Below are positions 45,349 to 55,440 of a stretch of DNA of 64,000 nt, in pieces. Position numbers and translations under genes: made by a program. Location of the stretch: contig FCOD02000022.1 in assembly GCA_001544655.2 (NCBI GenBank), positions 32,793 to 96,792 of the forward strand, given 5' to 3'. The notes beneath the pieces are model-generated. The model did not search any database, was not told the DNA's origin, and was given only the letters and a program-made list of their open reading frames with translations. Position 1 is the stretch's first letter. Each line of letters begins with the position of its first letter. The stretch is from Caballeronia turbans. Lineage in GTDB: Bacteria > Pseudomonadota > Gammaproteobacteria > Burkholderiales > Burkholderiaceae.

Positions 45349-45978
45349 ATGAGCCTGCATCTCTGGTGGCTGTTCGTCGCCACTGTCTTCGTCGTTTCCG
45401 CGATTCCCGGACCCAACATGCTGCTCGTCATGACGCACGGCGCGCGTCATGGCCTCAAACGCTCGACGGCCACCATGGCCGGCTGTCTCACGGCGCTCGT
45501 CATCATGCTGTCGGTATCGGCGGCAGGGCTGGGCGTGTTTCTCGAAGCGTGGCCGCGTCTGTTCGATACGCTGCGCCTCGTCGGCGCGGCGTATCTCGTC
45601 TGGCTCGGCGTGAAGAGCTGGCGCGCGAAAACGAGCGCGGTCGACGTGCGCGATGACAGCGGCGCGGCGCATTCCTCCCGACGCTTCACGCTCTTTCGCA
45701 ACGGCTTTCTCGTCGCGAGCAGCAATCCGAAGGCGATTCTCTTCGCGGCGGCGTTGCTGCCGCAGTTCATCGACGCAAACCTGCCGGTCTTGCCCCAATT
45801 CGCGGTTCTCGTATCGACGTTCGCCGTGATCGAGGTGAGTTGGTACGCGGTGTATGCGGGCCTGGGCGCGCGCATCGGCGAAAAGCTGAAGAGCGCGAGC
45901 GTCGCGCGGGCGTTCAACCGCCTGACGGGCGGTGTGTTCGTCGGCTTCGGCGCGATGATGGCGCTCGTGCGGCACTGA
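45349..45978 (+). CDS. LysE/RhtB family amino-acid exporter
   Basis: 209-residue inner-membrane exporter with six predicted helices. The LysE signature PGPNMLLVMTHGARHGLKR (residues 22-40) follows the first helix, and AYLVWLGVKSWR lies near residue 81. These proteins pump out amino acids such as lysine, homoserine, threonine or leucine; the substrate here is unknown. It stands alone, 94 bases after the dehydrogenase gene. Confidence 0.9.
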   Translation: MSLHLWWLFVATVFVVSAIPGPNMLLVMTHGARHGLKRSTATMAGCLTALVIMLSVSAAGLGVFLEAWPRLFDTLRLVGAAYLVWLGVKSWRAKTSAVDVRDDSGAAHSSRRFTLFRNGFLVASSNPKAILFAAALLPQFIDANLPVLPQFAVLVSTFAVIEVSWYAVYAGLGARIGEKLKSASVARAFNRLTGGVFVGFGAMMALVRH

Positions 45979-46114
45979 CGCGCCAAACGTCTGCATGAAC
46001 GGGTGCACGGCTTGCTTGAGCTTGTAGTACTTGATTCGCTTTCGAACATACATACGTGGCCGGCGGGTGCATAGTCGCGCTCGTCGGGAAAAACAGATCG
46101 AAAGGAGGCGCCCC

Positions 46115-46552
46115 GTGCATCTGATTGGCCGACGCTCCGCCTGGGCCGCCGCCTTGTTGTGTTTCGGTGTATTAGCAACGACATCCGCGCGCGCTGACGA
46201 CACCCCGAGCCCTTGCGATGCGCTCAAACGCATCGTGGCTGCTGCGCCGAATTTTTCATCTCTTTCGGCGAACGATGGCCGCGCGGTAGCACTGCCCTAT
46301 GGCGACGACGCGACATGCGCCGCATCGCCGACGAACTATCGATGCACGTGGACCTTGCACGGCGGTTCAAGCGCCGACGCGTTGCAAAGTGTGGCGGCGG
46401 ACATCGCATCGTGTCTGCCCGACGCGACGCACGACCAGAACGCGCCCGCGCGCCAGCATTTCTATCTGGGCGCACGCACCGCGCGCACCGAGATCACGGC
46501 GGCGCAGGCGGGTTCGAACAGATTGAAACTCGAAATCAACGGTTTCCGCTGA
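46115..46552 (+). CDS. Small exported protein, unknown function
   Basis: 145-residue protein. The start is a GTG at 46115 with AAAGGAGG ahead of it, which gives an N-terminal signal peptide (about residues 1-27, ending TSARAD). The mature part has three cysteines (SPCDAL, DATCAASP, RCTW region) and a C-terminal ITAAQAGSNRLKLEINGFR segment. No domain is recognised. It is seven bases before the stand-alone receiver gene, so they are probably co-expressed. Confidence 0.7.
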   Translation: MHLIGRRSAWAAALLCFGVLATTSARADDTPSPCDALKRIVAAAPNFSSLSANDGRAVALPYGDDATCAASPTNYRCTWTLHGGSSADALQSVAADIASCLPDATHDQNAPARQHFYLGARTARTEITAAQAGSNRLKLEINGFR

Positions 46553-46559
46553 GGCCATC

Positions 46560-46925
46560 GTGAGCAAGCGCATTCTCATAGCCGACGACGACGACGATGC
46601 GCTTTCCGGCCTCGCGAACCTGCTGACCGGCATGGGCCACGAAGTGGCGCTCGCGGCAAACGGCGCACAAGCCGTCGAGGTCGCGGTGCAGTTCGATCCC
46701 GAAGTCGTGATTCTCGATCTCGGCATGCCGCTCGTCGACGGACTCGCGGCGGCGCGCGCCTTGCGCCGATTGCCGAACGGCCACGCAATCATGCTGGTCG
46801 CGCTGACAGGCTGGGGACAGCCGCAGCACAGGGAAATGACGAACGACGCCGGGTTCGATGTGCATCTCGTCAAACCGATTTCCGGCGATCAACTCCAGTT
46901 CATCCTGTCGATGATGCAGCCCTGA
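46560..46925 (+). CDS. Single-domain response regulator (CheY-like)
   Basis: 121-residue receiver domain with no output domain. The phosphorylation site is D53 (VILDLGMPLVDG), the acidic pocket D9-D11, T83 (ALTGWG) and K105 (VHLVKPI). It starts at a GTG. It closely resembles the receiver at 36444 in length and in the ALTGWG signature, so both probably descend from receivers of hybrid kinases. No sensor kinase lies next to it. Confidence 0.88.
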   Translation: MSKRILIADDDDDALSGLANLLTGMGHEVALAANGAQAVEVAVQFDPEVVILDLGMPLVDGLAAARALRRLPNGHAIMLVALTGWGQPQHREMTNDAGFDVHLVKPISGDQLQFILSMMQP

Positions 46926-47034
46926 TTCGCTGTGCGTTCGCGCGTCGGTGTGCCGCAACACGCAATGTTGCGACGCACCAATATTCTTGGTATATTTACT
47001 CCTGTCTCCTCCATGTCTCCACTGATATGGATTC

Positions 47035-47062
47035 AGCCCGCCAGCTTTGGCGGGCTTTTTTT
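47035..47062 (+). terminator. Intrinsic terminator after the receiver gene
   Basis: Stem AGCCCGCCA / TGGCGGGCT (47035-47043 and 47048-47056), loop GCTT, followed by a run of seven T residues. It ends the rightward transcript before the convergent argC. Confidence 0.92.
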
Positions 47063-47098
47063 CGTCTGTACGTTTGGATGCTGCGTCGCGTCGGCGGG

Positions 47099-47136
47099 CG
47101 AAAAAAAGGCCGATGCGCATTGGAGCGAATCGGCCT
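47099..47136 (-). terminator. Intrinsic terminator after argC
   Basis: AAGGCCGAT (47105-47113) pairs with ATCGGCCTT (47128-47136). On the minus strand the hairpin is followed by a T run (A run at 47100-47106 on the plus strand). It terminates argC transcription. Confidence 0.88.
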
Positions 47137-47160
47137 TCGGGTTTTGCTGCGACAGCGGGA

Positions 47161-48114
47161 TCAGCGGGCGAGACCGGTCTCCTCGTCCGCGCCGATCGCC
47201 AGATTCATGCACTGGATGGCCGCACCCGACGCACCCTTGCCGAGATTATCCAGCCGCGCGACCGTCACGAAGCGCTTGTCGTTGCCGAACACGAAAATGT
47301 CGACGCGGTTGGTGTCGTTGCAGGCTTGCACGTCGAAGAAGCCGGCGTCGAGATTGCTTTCGGCGTCGAACGGCATGACGCGCACGAACGGCTCGTTGTT
47401 GTAGTACTCGGCCAGCATGTCGCGCACGTCCTGCGGCTTGGCGGGGCGCGAGAGCTGGTCCGGCGAGAAATACGTCGTCACCGCGAGACCCTTCAGGAAT
47501 GCGCCGACGATCGGCGTGAAGACGGGCGCGCGTGAGAGACCCGTGCGCACGGACATTTCCGGCAGATGCTTGTGCGTCAGGCTCAGTGCGTAAGGGCGCG
47601 GGCTCATGAGTCGCTCGTTGCCGCCCGCTTCGTACTCCGCGATCATTTTCTTGCCGCCGCCGCTGTAGCCGGTGATCGAATAGGCATGCGCGTCGAAATC
47701 GGCGGGGACGAGACCGCCCGCCACGAGGGGCTGCACCGACAGCACGAACGCCGACGCGTGGCAACCCGGCACCGCGATGCGCTTCGACGTGCGCAGACGC
47801 TCGCGCTGCGCACGCGCGAGCTCGGGCAGGCCGTACGCCCAGTCGTCCTGCGTGCGGAAGGCCGTGCTGGCGTCGATCATCACGGTGCGCGTGTTGTCCT
47901 TGTCGACGAGCGAAACCGATTCGCGCGACGCAACATCCGGCAGGCACAGGAACGTTACGTCCGACGCGTTGATGAGCCGGCGGCGCTCCTCGATGTCCTT
48001 GCGCTTCGCTTCCTCGATACGCAACACCTCGATGTCACGGCGCTGCGACAGATATTCGAAAATCTTCAGGCCGGTGGTGCCTTCCTGTCCGTCGACAAAT
48101 ACTTTCGTGGTCAT
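47161..48114 (-). CDS. argC: N-acetyl-gamma-glutamyl-phosphate reductase
   Basis: 317-residue enzyme of arginine synthesis that reduces N-acetylglutamyl-5-phosphate to the semialdehyde with NADPH. It belongs to the shorter type 2 class. The dinucleotide-binding start [10 protein letters not shown] is at residues 6-15. The catalytic cysteine is C118 in AVPGCHAS, and the later [10 protein letters not shown] supplies the catalytic His. The ATG at 48114 is the conserved start. A second, type 1 argC could exist elsewhere. The flavodoxin gene lies 47 bases upstream on the same strand. Confidence 0.93.
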   Translation of the reverse strand: MTTKVFVDGQEGTTGLKIFEYLSQRRDIEVLRIEEAKRKDIEERRRLINASDVTFLCLPDVASRESVSLVDKDNTRTVMIDASTAFRTQDDWAYGLPELARAQRERLRTSKRIAVPGCHASAFVLSVQPLVAGGLVPADFDAHAYSITGYSGGGKKMIAEYEAGGNERLMSPRPYALSLTHKHLPEMSVRTGLSRAPVFTPIVGAFLKGLAVTTYFSPDQLSRPAKPQDVRDMLAEYYNNEPFVRVMPFDAESNLDAGFFDVQACNDTNRVDIFVFGNDKRFVTVARLDNLGKGASGAAIQCMNLAIGADEETGLAR

Positions 48115-48160
48115 CTCGATCTCGCTGGTTCGTGCGGACGCTCGCCGCAAAACCGACATT

Positions 48161-48775
48161 TTAGTGCGATTCCGCGGCGGGTTGATGTCCGCGGTTTTCG
48201 TCGCCGGCCCGGTTGCCGACCCAGCGCGCCGTCACCGCGGCGATGCGTGCCCCGTAGACTTTCGCGGTTTCGAGATCGCCGGGCGGCGGGGCTTCGTCCG
48301 GCGAGGCATCCGCGGGGGATTGCGTGAGAAGCCCCGTGAACCCGCCGACGAAATTCAGATCGTTACGCGTGGCCGCCTTGGTGTTCGACGGCATCATGCC
48401 CGTGCCGATCCAGATCATCCCGTGCTGCATCGCTAGCGTGACGAAATAGGAGATGGTCAGGAATTTGTCGCCGTTCATGTGCGCCGAGTTGGTGAATCCG
48501 GCCGCGATCTTGTCCTTCCATTTCTGCGAGAACCAGGGCTTCGAACTCGCGTCGGCGAACTTTTTGAAATCGGCGGACGGCCCGCCCATGTATGTCGGCG
48601 CGCCGAAGACGATGGCGTCGGCGGCGTCGAGTTCGGCCCATGCAGCGTCGTCGAGGTCACCGACGGCGATCAGTTTCACGTTCGCGCCGGCGTCGGCTGC
48701 GCCGCTGAGCACCGCTTCCGCGACTTTCTTCGTGTGGCCGTAGCCGCTGTGATAAACGATGATGATGTTCGGCAT
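48161..48775 (-). CDS. Flavodoxin / NAD(P)H-dependent FMN oxidoreductase family protein (WrbA-like)
   Basis: 204-residue flavodoxin-fold protein. The FMN phosphate loop is [10 protein letters not shown] (residues 8-17), and the second flavin loop [16 protein letters not shown] (about residues 58-73) is typical of WrbA-like quinone oxidoreductases. It would reduce quinones with NAD(P)H. The C-terminal tail is acidic and differs from WrbA, so the finer assignment is open. Confidence 0.85.
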   Translation of the reverse strand: MPNIIIVYHSGYGHTKKVAEAVLSGAADAGANVKLIAVGDLDDAAWAELDAADAIVFGAPTYMGGPSADFKKFADASSKPWFSQKWKDKIAAGFTNSAHMNGDKFLTISYFVTLAMQHGMIWIGTGMMPSNTKAATRNDLNFVGGFTGLLTQSPADASPDEAPPPGDLETAKVYGARIAAVTARWVGNRAGDENRGHQPAAESH

Positions 48776-48899
48776 GGTTTCCCCGAGTCACTTCCTGCGC
48801 CGCCGCCTGCACGGACGCGTGCCTTGCGGACGGTCCAGGCCAGTCTAGCAAAGACAATTTTTAACCGAGCGGCGTAAGCGCGCGGTTCTCTACTTCAGG

Positions 48900-49490
48900 C
48901 TAACGGCCGTATGTAAAGGTGAGCTGTGCGCTGGCGATCGTCATCGTGCGGATTTCGTGCTCGAACATGAGGGCGGGCGTGCCTTGGCGCAGGCGCAGGT
49001 CGGCGCTGCCTAGCGCGTAGACGGTCACGATATAACGATGCGGCTTGCCGGGCGGCGGGCACGGGCCGCCGTAGCCTTCCGTGTCCCAGTCGTTGCGCGC
49101 CTCGACGGCCCCCATCTTGCGTAGCGCGCCCGACGCGCTCGCGTTGCCCGCCAGGTGATCCGTGCCAACCGGAATGCCCGCGACCGCCCAGTGCCACCAG
49201 CCGCGCCCCGGCGCGTCGGGATCGAAGACCGTCACGGCGAAGCTGCGCGTGTTGGCGGGTGCGCCGTGCCAGGAAATCTGCGGCGAGCGGTTGCCGCCCT
49301 TGCATTCGGACTGATCGAAAAGGAGAGTCGGCCCGATGGTCTTGCCGGGCGCGAGGTCTGTGCTGGAGACGGTGAACGCGGGGTCGGCCGCGGCCTCGTG
49401 CGAATGGGCGAAAACCGCCGCCGCGAAGGCGATGAAGAGTACTGATGCGACATGGCCAGTCGAACTCACGCGTCGGCCGGTGAGGCGCAT
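48900..49490 (-). CDS. YbhB/YbcL (Raf kinase inhibitor-like, PEBP) family protein
   Basis: 196-residue exported PEBP-fold protein. A signal peptide covers about residues 1-36. The conserved ligand-pocket DPDAPGRGWWHWAVAGIP (about residues 90-107) and the GGPCPPPGKPHRYIVTVYAL segment identify the family. Bacterial members are of unclear function; some bind small phospho-ligands. There is no kinase gene nearby. Confidence 0.92.
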   Translation of the reverse strand: MRLTGRRVSSTGHVASVLFIAFAAAVFAHSHEAAADPAFTVSSTDLAPGKTIGPTLLFDQSECKGGNRSPQISWHGAPANTRSFAVTVFDPDAPGRGWWHWAVAGIPVGTDHLAGNASASGALRKMGAVEARNDWDTEGYGGPCPPPGKPHRYIVTVYALGSADLRLRQGTPALMFEHEIRTMTIASAQLTFTYGR

Positions 49491-49780
49491 GGGCTGAACT
49501 CCTGTCAGTATCGTCGCGCGTTATAGCAGCGTTTCGCTGGCTGCAACGATGTTTTTTGTCTCAGTGATGCGCTTCGTACTAGCTTGCAGTTTAACATTGC
49601 AACAAAGCATAAAAGTCTTAAATCCTTGGGACTTAACCGATGGCGCGCGGAGCGCCACCGGTTTCGACGTAGTGCGCAGCGCCTTGACGGCGATGATTTC
49701 AAACTCTAATGAACGCAGACATGAGTAATTCGACGCAGATTCGCGCGGCAACTAATCGACTGAAATACAGGAGAAGTTAA

Positions 49781-50494
49781 ATGAGCCAGCGAATAAAAGT
49801 CATCATCGCAGACGATCATCCGGTCATTCTGTTTGGCGCGACACAGGCCCTCAACAAGTTTCCGGAGGTGGACGTCATCGGTCAGGCCCGTCAGTCGACC
49901 GAACTCGTCCAGTTGCTCCAAAAGGAGCCATGCGATGTCCTCGTCACCGATCTCGCCATGCCCGGCGGCTCTTATGGCGACGGCATGCCCTTGCTCGGCT
50001 ATATCGGCCGGCAGTTTCCGCGCGTGAGACTCGTCGTGCTGACCATGCTCGAAAATCCGGCCTTGCTCAAACCTTTGCGCGAAGTGGGCGTGATGTCGAT
50101 CATCAACAAGGCCGACGACATGAACCACATCGGCTGGGCGATCCAGCACGTCATGCGCGGGCAGGAGTACCTCGGCCCGTCCGTCAAGGCGGCGCTCGAC
50201 AGCATGGGGCTCGGCGCGAACGGACAGCAGCGTAGCGTGATCCTGTCCAAGCGCGAGCTGGAAGTGGTGCGCCTGTTCGTTTCGGGCATGACGATTACGG
50301 AAATTGCCGGACAATTGCGGCGCAGTATCAAAACAATCAGCACGCAAAAGAACACCGCAATGCGAAAACTCGGCATCGAGCGCGATTCCGAATTGTTTCA
50401 GTATGCGCAAAGCAACGGCTTAATGAATCTCTCCGCCTATTCCGGCGACGGTTCGCTCGACGATTCATCGCTTCCCAATCCCAATTCGCTGTAA
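49781..50494 (+). CDS. NarL/RcsB-type response regulator
   Basis: 237-residue two-domain regulator. The receiver has D11/D12 and phospho-acceptor D57 (VLVTDLAMPGG). A GerE/LuxR helix-turn-helix (about residues 150-215) contains SKRELEVVRLFVSGMTITEIAGQLRRSIKTISTQK. The acidic, PGGSYGDG loop after the phosphorylation site resembles RcsB. No partner kinase is adjacent. A bidirectional terminator separates it from pyrE. The 290 bases upstream are AT-richer than average and probably hold its promoter. Confidence 0.9.
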   Translation: MSQRIKVIIADDHPVILFGATQALNKFPEVDVIGQARQSTELVQLLQKEPCDVLVTDLAMPGGSYGDGMPLLGYIGRQFPRVRLVVLTMLENPALLKPLREVGVMSIINKADDMNHIGWAIQHVMRGQEYLGPSVKAALDSMGLGANGQQRSVILSKRELEVVRLFVSGMTITEIAGQLRRSIKTISTQKNTAMRKLGIERDSELFQYAQSNGLMNLSAYSGDGSLDDSSLPNPNSL

Positions 50495-50511
50495 GCGATT
50501 TTTGAATGCCG

Positions 50512-50550
50512 AATAAAAAAAGCCGCCGACTTCCGTCAGCGGCTTTTTTA
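50512..50550. terminator. Bidirectional terminator between regulator and pyrE
   Basis: Stem AGCCGCCGAC / GTCAGCGGCT (50521-50530 and 50535-50544) with one mismatch, flanked by A residues on the left and six T residues on the right. It serves the convergent genes on both sides. Confidence 0.88.
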
Positions 50551-50577
50551 TTTTAATTGCTTCGTGCGGGTCAATGC

Positions 50578-51264
50578 TTATTGCGGAGCAGCGGTCGCGC
50601 CGCCGTGCGCAGCCGACCATTCCGCCGGTGCGTGCAGGAATTTTTCGACTTCATCGAGCGTCTTCGACTCGAAGTAGCCTTGCTCCTTCGCGACGCGCAA
50701 CACGTCCCACCAGGTGGCGAGCGCGTGCAGATCGACGTCGATGTCTTTCAGCACCGACACGCTCTCCTTGAAGATGTTGTAGTGGAAGAGCACGAAGCAG
50801 TGGTTCACCGTCGCGCCCGCCGTGCGCAGCGCGTTGATGAAGTTGATCTTGCTGCGGCTGTCGGTGGTCAGGTCTTCGACCAGCAGCACGCGCTGGCCCT
50901 CAGTCAGCAAACCTTCGATCTGCGCGTTGCGCCCGAAACCCTTCGGCTTCTTGCGGACGTATTGCATCGGCACCATCAGGCGGTCGGCGATCCACGCGGC
51001 GAACGGGATACCCGCAGTCTCGCCGCCGGCGACGGCGTCGATCTGCTCGTAGCCGACATCGCGAAGAATGGTCGCTTCGGCCATCTCCATCAGGCCGCGG
51101 CGCACGCGCGGATAGGAGATCAGCTTGCGGCAGTCGATATACACCGGGCTCGCCCAGCCGGACGTGAAGATGTACGGTTTTTCCGCGTTGAAGTGCACCG
51201 CCTGCACTTCGAGCAGCATCTTGGCGGTGGTGTCGGAGATCGTCTGGCGATCGAAGCCTGTCAT
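50578..51264 (-). CDS. pyrE: Orotate phosphoribosyltransferase
   Basis: 228-residue enzyme of pyrimidine synthesis that joins orotate and PRPP to give OMP. The PRPP-binding motif is [14 protein letters not shown] (about residues 123-136). The conserved [17 protein letters not shown] lies near residues 31-47. The ATG at 51264 starts the conserved protein; the longer frame upstream is rejected. A nested inverted repeat (51426-51472) lies upstream and could belong to its promoter. Confidence 0.94.
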   Translation of the reverse strand: MTGFDRQTISDTTAKMLLEVQAVHFNAEKPYIFTSGWASPVYIDCRKLISYPRVRRGLMEMAEATILRDVGYEQIDAVAGGETAGIPFAAWIADRLMVPMQYVRKKPKGFGRNAQIEGLLTEGQRVLLVEDLTTDSRSKINFINALRTAGATVNHCFVLFHYNIFKESVSVLKDIDVDLHALATWWDVLRVAKEQGYFESKTLDEVEKFLHAPAEWSAAHGGATAAPQ

Positions 51265-51425
51265 GGGCGAATCCTTGGACTTGTGTGGCGCTTGAAGAAG
51301 CGGGAGGCGGCCGCGAGGGCCTTGGCGCATGGGTTCGGTGCGAAGCGAGCATTCCTTCCGGAGGGCTTCTTCGCATGCCCTGCGCGCGTGTCGGCGGGAC
51401 TCGGCGCTTCAGCGCCTGGTGCCGC

Positions 51426-51472
51426 CCCAGGCACAGCTAGCCCGGCATTTTACCTGAGCCGGCGTGCCTGGG
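51426..51472. promoter_or_regulatory. Nested inverted repeat between pyrE and the MFS gene
   Basis: CCCAGGCAC (51426-51434) pairs with GTGCCTGGG (51464-51472), and inside this CCGGC (51442-51446) pairs with GCCGG (51458-51462). It lies in the short region between the divergent pyrE and MFS genes. Confidence 0.6.
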
Positions 51473-51548
51473 CGAATTGTTTGCAGGTTGTGAAAGCGCG
51501 GTGCGCACGCGTAAACTCGCGGCGCTGCGCATACCCTTCTTTACCTCG

Positions 51549-52790
51549 ATGACATCTGTTTCCTCCACGAACGATTCCGCCGCCGCGCCAACCCGCCACG
51601 CGCTGCAGGCGCTCGTCGCGTCCATGCTCGGCTATGCGATGGACGGCTTCGATCTGCTGATCCTAGGCTTCATGCTGCCCGCGATCGCCGCCGACCTGCA
51701 TCTCACGCCCGCACAATCCGGCGCGCTCGTCACCTGGACGCTCGCCGGGGCCGTCGCGGGCGGCGTCGTGTTCGGCATGCTGTCCGACTACTTCGGCCGC
51801 GTGCGCATGCTGACCTGGACGATTCTCGTGTTCGCCGTCTTCACCGGCATGTGCGCGCTCGCGCAGGGTTACGGCGACTTGCTGATCTATCGCACCATCG
51901 CCGGGATCGGGCTGGGCGGCGAGTTCGGGATCGGCATGGCGCTCGTTGCCGAGGCGTGGCCCGCGCGGCTGCGCGCCCGCGTGTCGTCGTATGTGGGGAT
52001 CGGCTGGCAGCTGGGCGTGCTCGCCGCCGCGCTCATTACGCCGATGCTGCTGCCCGTGATCGGCTGGCGCGGCATGTTCGCGGTCGGGCTGCTGCCGGCG
52101 GTCGTCTCGTTTTTCGTGCGGCGACGCGTGGACGAACCCGCGTTGTTCACCGAACGCCACGCGGCTGCGAAAACCGCCGCCGCCCGCAAGTTGCCGCTCA
52201 GGCGTCTTTTCGACGACGCCCGCACGGCGCGCGCGAGCATCGGCGTGATCGTCCTGTGCTCGGTGCAGAACTTCGGTTATTACGGGCTGATGATCTGGCT
52301 GCCGAGCTATCTGTCGAAGACGTTCGGCTACTCGCTGACGAAATCCGGCCTCTGGACCGCGTCCACCGTGCTCGGCATGGCGTTCGGCATCTGGCTGTTC
52401 GGTCTGGCGGCGGACCGCTTCGGGCGGAAACCGGCGTTTCTCGTCTACCAGTTTGGCGCGGTCGCGATGGTGTTCGTCTATTCCAGTTTGACGAGCCCGG
52501 CGGCGCTCCTGATCGGCGGCGCGGTGATGGGCGTGTTCGTCAACGGCATGCTCGGCGGCTACGGCGCGCTGATCTCCGAGATCTATCCGACCGATGCGCG
52601 CGCGACCGCGCAGAACGTGCTGTTCAATATCGGGCGCGCGGTGGGTGGACTCGGTCCGGTCGCGGTCGGCGCGCTGGCCGCGCGTTATTCGTTCGCGGTG
52701 GCGCTCGCATTCCTCGCGTCGATCTATCTGCTCGACGTCGTTGCGACGCTCTTTCTCATTCCCGAAAAACGCGGCGCGGCCCTCGACTGA
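51549..52790 (+). CDS. MFS transporter (aromatic acid:H+ symporter-like)
   Basis: 413-residue major facilitator transporter with 12 predicted membrane segments. The signature GYAMDGFDLLILGFMLPAIAADL (about residues 27-48) and the GGVVFGMLSDYFGRVRML loop resemble the aromatic acid:H+ symporter or sialic acid transporter groups. The substrate is unknown. The ATG at 51549 gives the expected cytoplasmic N-terminus. It is divergent from pyrE, with 284 bases between. Confidence 0.86.
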   Translation: MTSVSSTNDSAAAPTRHALQALVASMLGYAMDGFDLLILGFMLPAIAADLHLTPAQSGALVTWTLAGAVAGGVVFGMLSDYFGRVRMLTWTILVFAVFTGMCALAQGYGDLLIYRTIAGIGLGGEFGIGMALVAEAWPARLRARVSSYVGIGWQLGVLAAALITPMLLPVIGWRGMFAVGLLPAVVSFFVRRRVDEPALFTERHAAAKTAAARKLPLRRLFDDARTARASIGVIVLCSVQNFGYYGLMIWLPSYLSKTFGYSLTKSGLWTASTVLGMAFGIWLFGLAADRFGRKPAFLVYQFGAVAMVFVYSSLTSPAALLIGGAVMGVFVNGMLGGYGALISEIYPTDARATAQNVLFNIGRAVGGLGPVAVGALAARYSFAVALAFLASIYLLDVVATLFLIPEKRGAALD

Positions 52791-53046
52791 GCGCATCGTC
52801 GCCGGATGAAACTGCGCTGAAACGTTGCATCGCGTCATTTCAAGTGCGCGGTGTACACTGAATGTCCCAAAAAAAACCAAAGGCTCCGTCTGCTCGTTCG
52901 ATCCCGACGAGCGGCACGTTGCGTCTATCCGACGCCCCGAGCACATGAATCTTGGTCCATCGATTCACATTCCCGCATTCATTGCAACACGGTCGACGGC
53001 GGTGTGAACCCTGTTCAAATAATTCTCAAACGTCTCAGGTCAAATC

Positions 53047-55320
53047 ATGGACGAACAACTGAAGCAAAGTGCCCTCGCATATCACCAGAATCCTCGCCCC
53101 GGCAAGATTTCGGTTACACCGACCAAGCCGCTTTCCAACCAGCTCGACCTGTCGCTCGCGTATTCGCCGGGCGTCGCGGCCGCGTGCATGGCGATCTACG
53201 ATGAGCCGCTCGACGCGCAGAAGTACACGTCGCGTGCGAACCTCGTCGGCGTCGTGACGAACGGCACGGCCGTTTTGGGTCTTGGCAACATCGGCCCGCT
53301 CGCGGCCAAGCCGGTGATGGAAGGCAAGGGGTGTCTCTTCAAGAAGTTCGCGGGCATCGACGTATTCGATATCGAGTTGGCGGAAACCGATCCGGACAAG
53401 CTCGTTGATGCGATCGCGATGCTCGAGCCCACGCTGGGCGGCATCAATCTCGAGGACATCAAGGCGCCCGAATGCTTCTACATCGAGAAGAAGCTGCGCG
53501 AGCGCATGAAGATTCCCGTTTTCCATGACGATCAGCACGGTACGGCGATCATCGCATCGGCGGCGATTCTCAACGGCCTGAAGGTGGTCGGCAAGAAGCT
53601 GGACGAAGTGAAGCTCGTGTGCTCCGGCGCGGGCGCGGCGGCGATCGCGTGTCTTGACCTGCTCGTCCACCTCGGCCTGAAGAAGTCGAACACGCTCGTG
53701 GTCGATTCGAAGGGCGTGATTTACGAAGGCCGCGGCAATCTGGATGCATCGAAGGAGCGCTATCAGGCGACGACCGACGCGCGCACGCTCGCCGATGCGA
53801 TGCACGGTTGCGACGTCTTCCTCGGCTGCTCGAGCGCTGGCGTGCTGAAGGCGGAAATGGTCGAGACGATGGCCGGCAAGCCGCTGATTCTCGCGCTGGC
53901 GAATCCCGAGCCGGAAATTCGTCCGGAAGAAGCGAAGCGGGTGCGTCCGGACTGTATCGTCGCGACAGGCCGTTCGGACTATCCGAATCAGGTCAACAAC
54001 GTGCTGTGCTTCCCGTTCATCTTCCGCGGCGCGCTGGACGTCGGCGCGACGACGATCACCGAAGAGATGAAGCTCGCGTGCGTGCGCGCGATCGCCGAAC
54101 TCGCGGAAGAAACCGATCAGGGCGATGAAGTCGCGAAGGCCTACGAAGGCCATTCGCTGGAATTCGGCCCGGAATATCTGATTCCGAAGCCTTTCGATCC
54201 GCGCCTGATCATCAAGATCGCGCCGGCCGTGGCACAAGCCGCGATGGATTCCGGCGTCGCGACTCGCCCGATCAACGACATGGACGCGTATCGCGAGACG
54301 CTCGGCGCGACGGTGTATCGCACGGGCATGGTGATGCGTCCGGTATTCGCGGCGGCGAAGGCTGCGCCGGCGCGCATCGCGTTCGCGGAAGGCGAGGACG
54401 AGCGGGTGCTGCGCGCCGCGCAGTTCGTGCTGCTGGAGAAGATTGCGAAGCCGATCATCATCGGGCGGCCGGCTGTCGTCCAAATGCGTTTGCAGAAGAT
54501 GGGCTCGAAGCTGAAGCCGGGCGTCGATTTCGAGATCGTGAATCCGGAAGACGATCCGCGTTATCAGAAGAGCTGGCAGGCGTATCACGAGATCGCCGCG
54601 CGTCAGGGCGTGACGCCCGAAAGCGCGAAGGCCGCGCTGCGCAAGTTCAACACGCTGATCGGCGCGATCCTGGTTCACACCGGCGACGCGGACGGGATGA
54701 TCTGCGGTCTCATCGACACGTATCAGGATCACCTGAAGTTCATCGATCAGGTGCTCGGCAAGGCGGAAGGCGCGAACAACTTCGCGGCGATGAATCTGCT
54801 GATGCTGCAAGGGCGCAATCTGTTCATCAGCGACACATACGTCAACGAAATGCCGACGCCCGAGCAGCTCGCCGACATGACGATTCTGGCGGCGCGCGAA
54901 ATCGAACGGTTCGGGATTCAGCCGAAGGTCGCGCTGGTGTCGAATTCGAACTTCGGCAGCGTGCAGAGCGCGTCGAGCAAGCGGATGGCGGACGCGCGCA
55001 AGCTGATCGCCGAGCGTGCGCCGGAACTCGAAATCGACGGCGAAATGCACGGCGATGCGGCGCTTTCCGAAGCTGTGCGCAAGGCTTCGTTCCCGGGGAC
55101 CACGCTGCATGGCGAGGCGAATCTGCTGATCATGCCGAACGTCGAAGCGGCGAACATCACCTACAACCTGCTCAAGATGGTGAGCGGCGAGGGCGTGACC
55201 GTCGGGCCGTTCCTGCTCGGCGCTTCGAAGCCGGTGCATATCCTGACGCCGGCGGCGACCGTGCGCCGGATCATCAATATGACGGCGGTGGCGAGCGCGA
55301 ATGCGCGCGTAGCGAAGTAA
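53047..55320 (+). CDS. maeB: NADP-dependent malic enzyme with phosphotransacetylase-like domain
   Basis: 757-residue MaeB-type enzyme, oxidative decarboxylation of malate to pyruvate with NADP. The N-terminal half holds the malic enzyme domain: YSPGVAAAC near residue 40, the [17 protein letters not shown] region and the NAD-binding loop [13 protein letters not shown] (about residues 197-209). The C-terminal half (about residue 430 onward) is a phosphate acetyltransferase-like domain that is normally regulatory rather than catalytic in MaeB. Length matches the family. A clear terminator follows. Confidence 0.95.
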   Translation: MDEQLKQSALAYHQNPRPGKISVTPTKPLSNQLDLSLAYSPGVAAACMAIYDEPLDAQKYTSRANLVGVVTNGTAVLGLGNIGPLAAKPVMEGKGCLFKKFAGIDVFDIELAETDPDKLVDAIAMLEPTLGGINLEDIKAPECFYIEKKLRERMKIPVFHDDQHGTAIIASAAILNGLKVVGKKLDEVKLVCSGAGAAAIACLDLLVHLGLKKSNTLVVDSKGVIYEGRGNLDASKERYQATTDARTLADAMHGCDVFLGCSSAGVLKAEMVETMAGKPLILALANPEPEIRPEEAKRVRPDCIVATGRSDYPNQVNNVLCFPFIFRGALDVGATTITEEMKLACVRAIAELAEETDQGDEVAKAYEGHSLEFGPEYLIPKPFDPRLIIKIAPAVAQAAMDSGVATRPINDMDAYRETLGATVYRTGMVMRPVFAAAKAAPARIAFAEGEDERVLRAAQFVLLEKIAKPIIIGRPAVVQMRLQKMGSKLKPGVDFEIVNPEDDPRYQKSWQAYHEIAARQGVTPESAKAALRKFNTLIGAILVHTGDADGMICGLIDTYQDHLKFIDQVLGKAEGANNFAAMNLLMLQGRNLFISDTYVNEMPTPEQLADMTILAAREIERFGIQPKVALVSNSNFGSVQSASSKRMADARKLIAERAPELEIDGEMHGDAALSEAVRKASFPGTTLHGEANLLIMPNVEAANITYNLLKMVSGEGVTVGPFLLGASKPVHILTPAATVRRIINMTAVASANARVAK

Positions 55321-55343
55321 CGCGACATCGCGTTGGGAAGAGG

Positions 55344-55379
55344 AACGGCGATCCGGGTGACCGGATCGCCGTTTTTTTA
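55344..55379 (+). terminator. Intrinsic terminator after maeB
   Basis: Thirteen-base-pair perfect stem AACGGCGATCCGG / CCGGATCGCCGTT (55344-55356 and 55361-55373), loop GTGA, followed by a T run. Strong Rho-independent terminator. Confidence 0.94.
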
Positions 55380-55440
55380 TTGACGCGGTTCGCTCGATGG
55401 TCGACCTCGCGAACCGCCTTCGAGCGTGACCCAACCAGAA

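Noticed and set aside
53035-55434. 799-codon ORF on the minus strand
   Set aside because: Antisense to maeB and crosses the maeB terminator.
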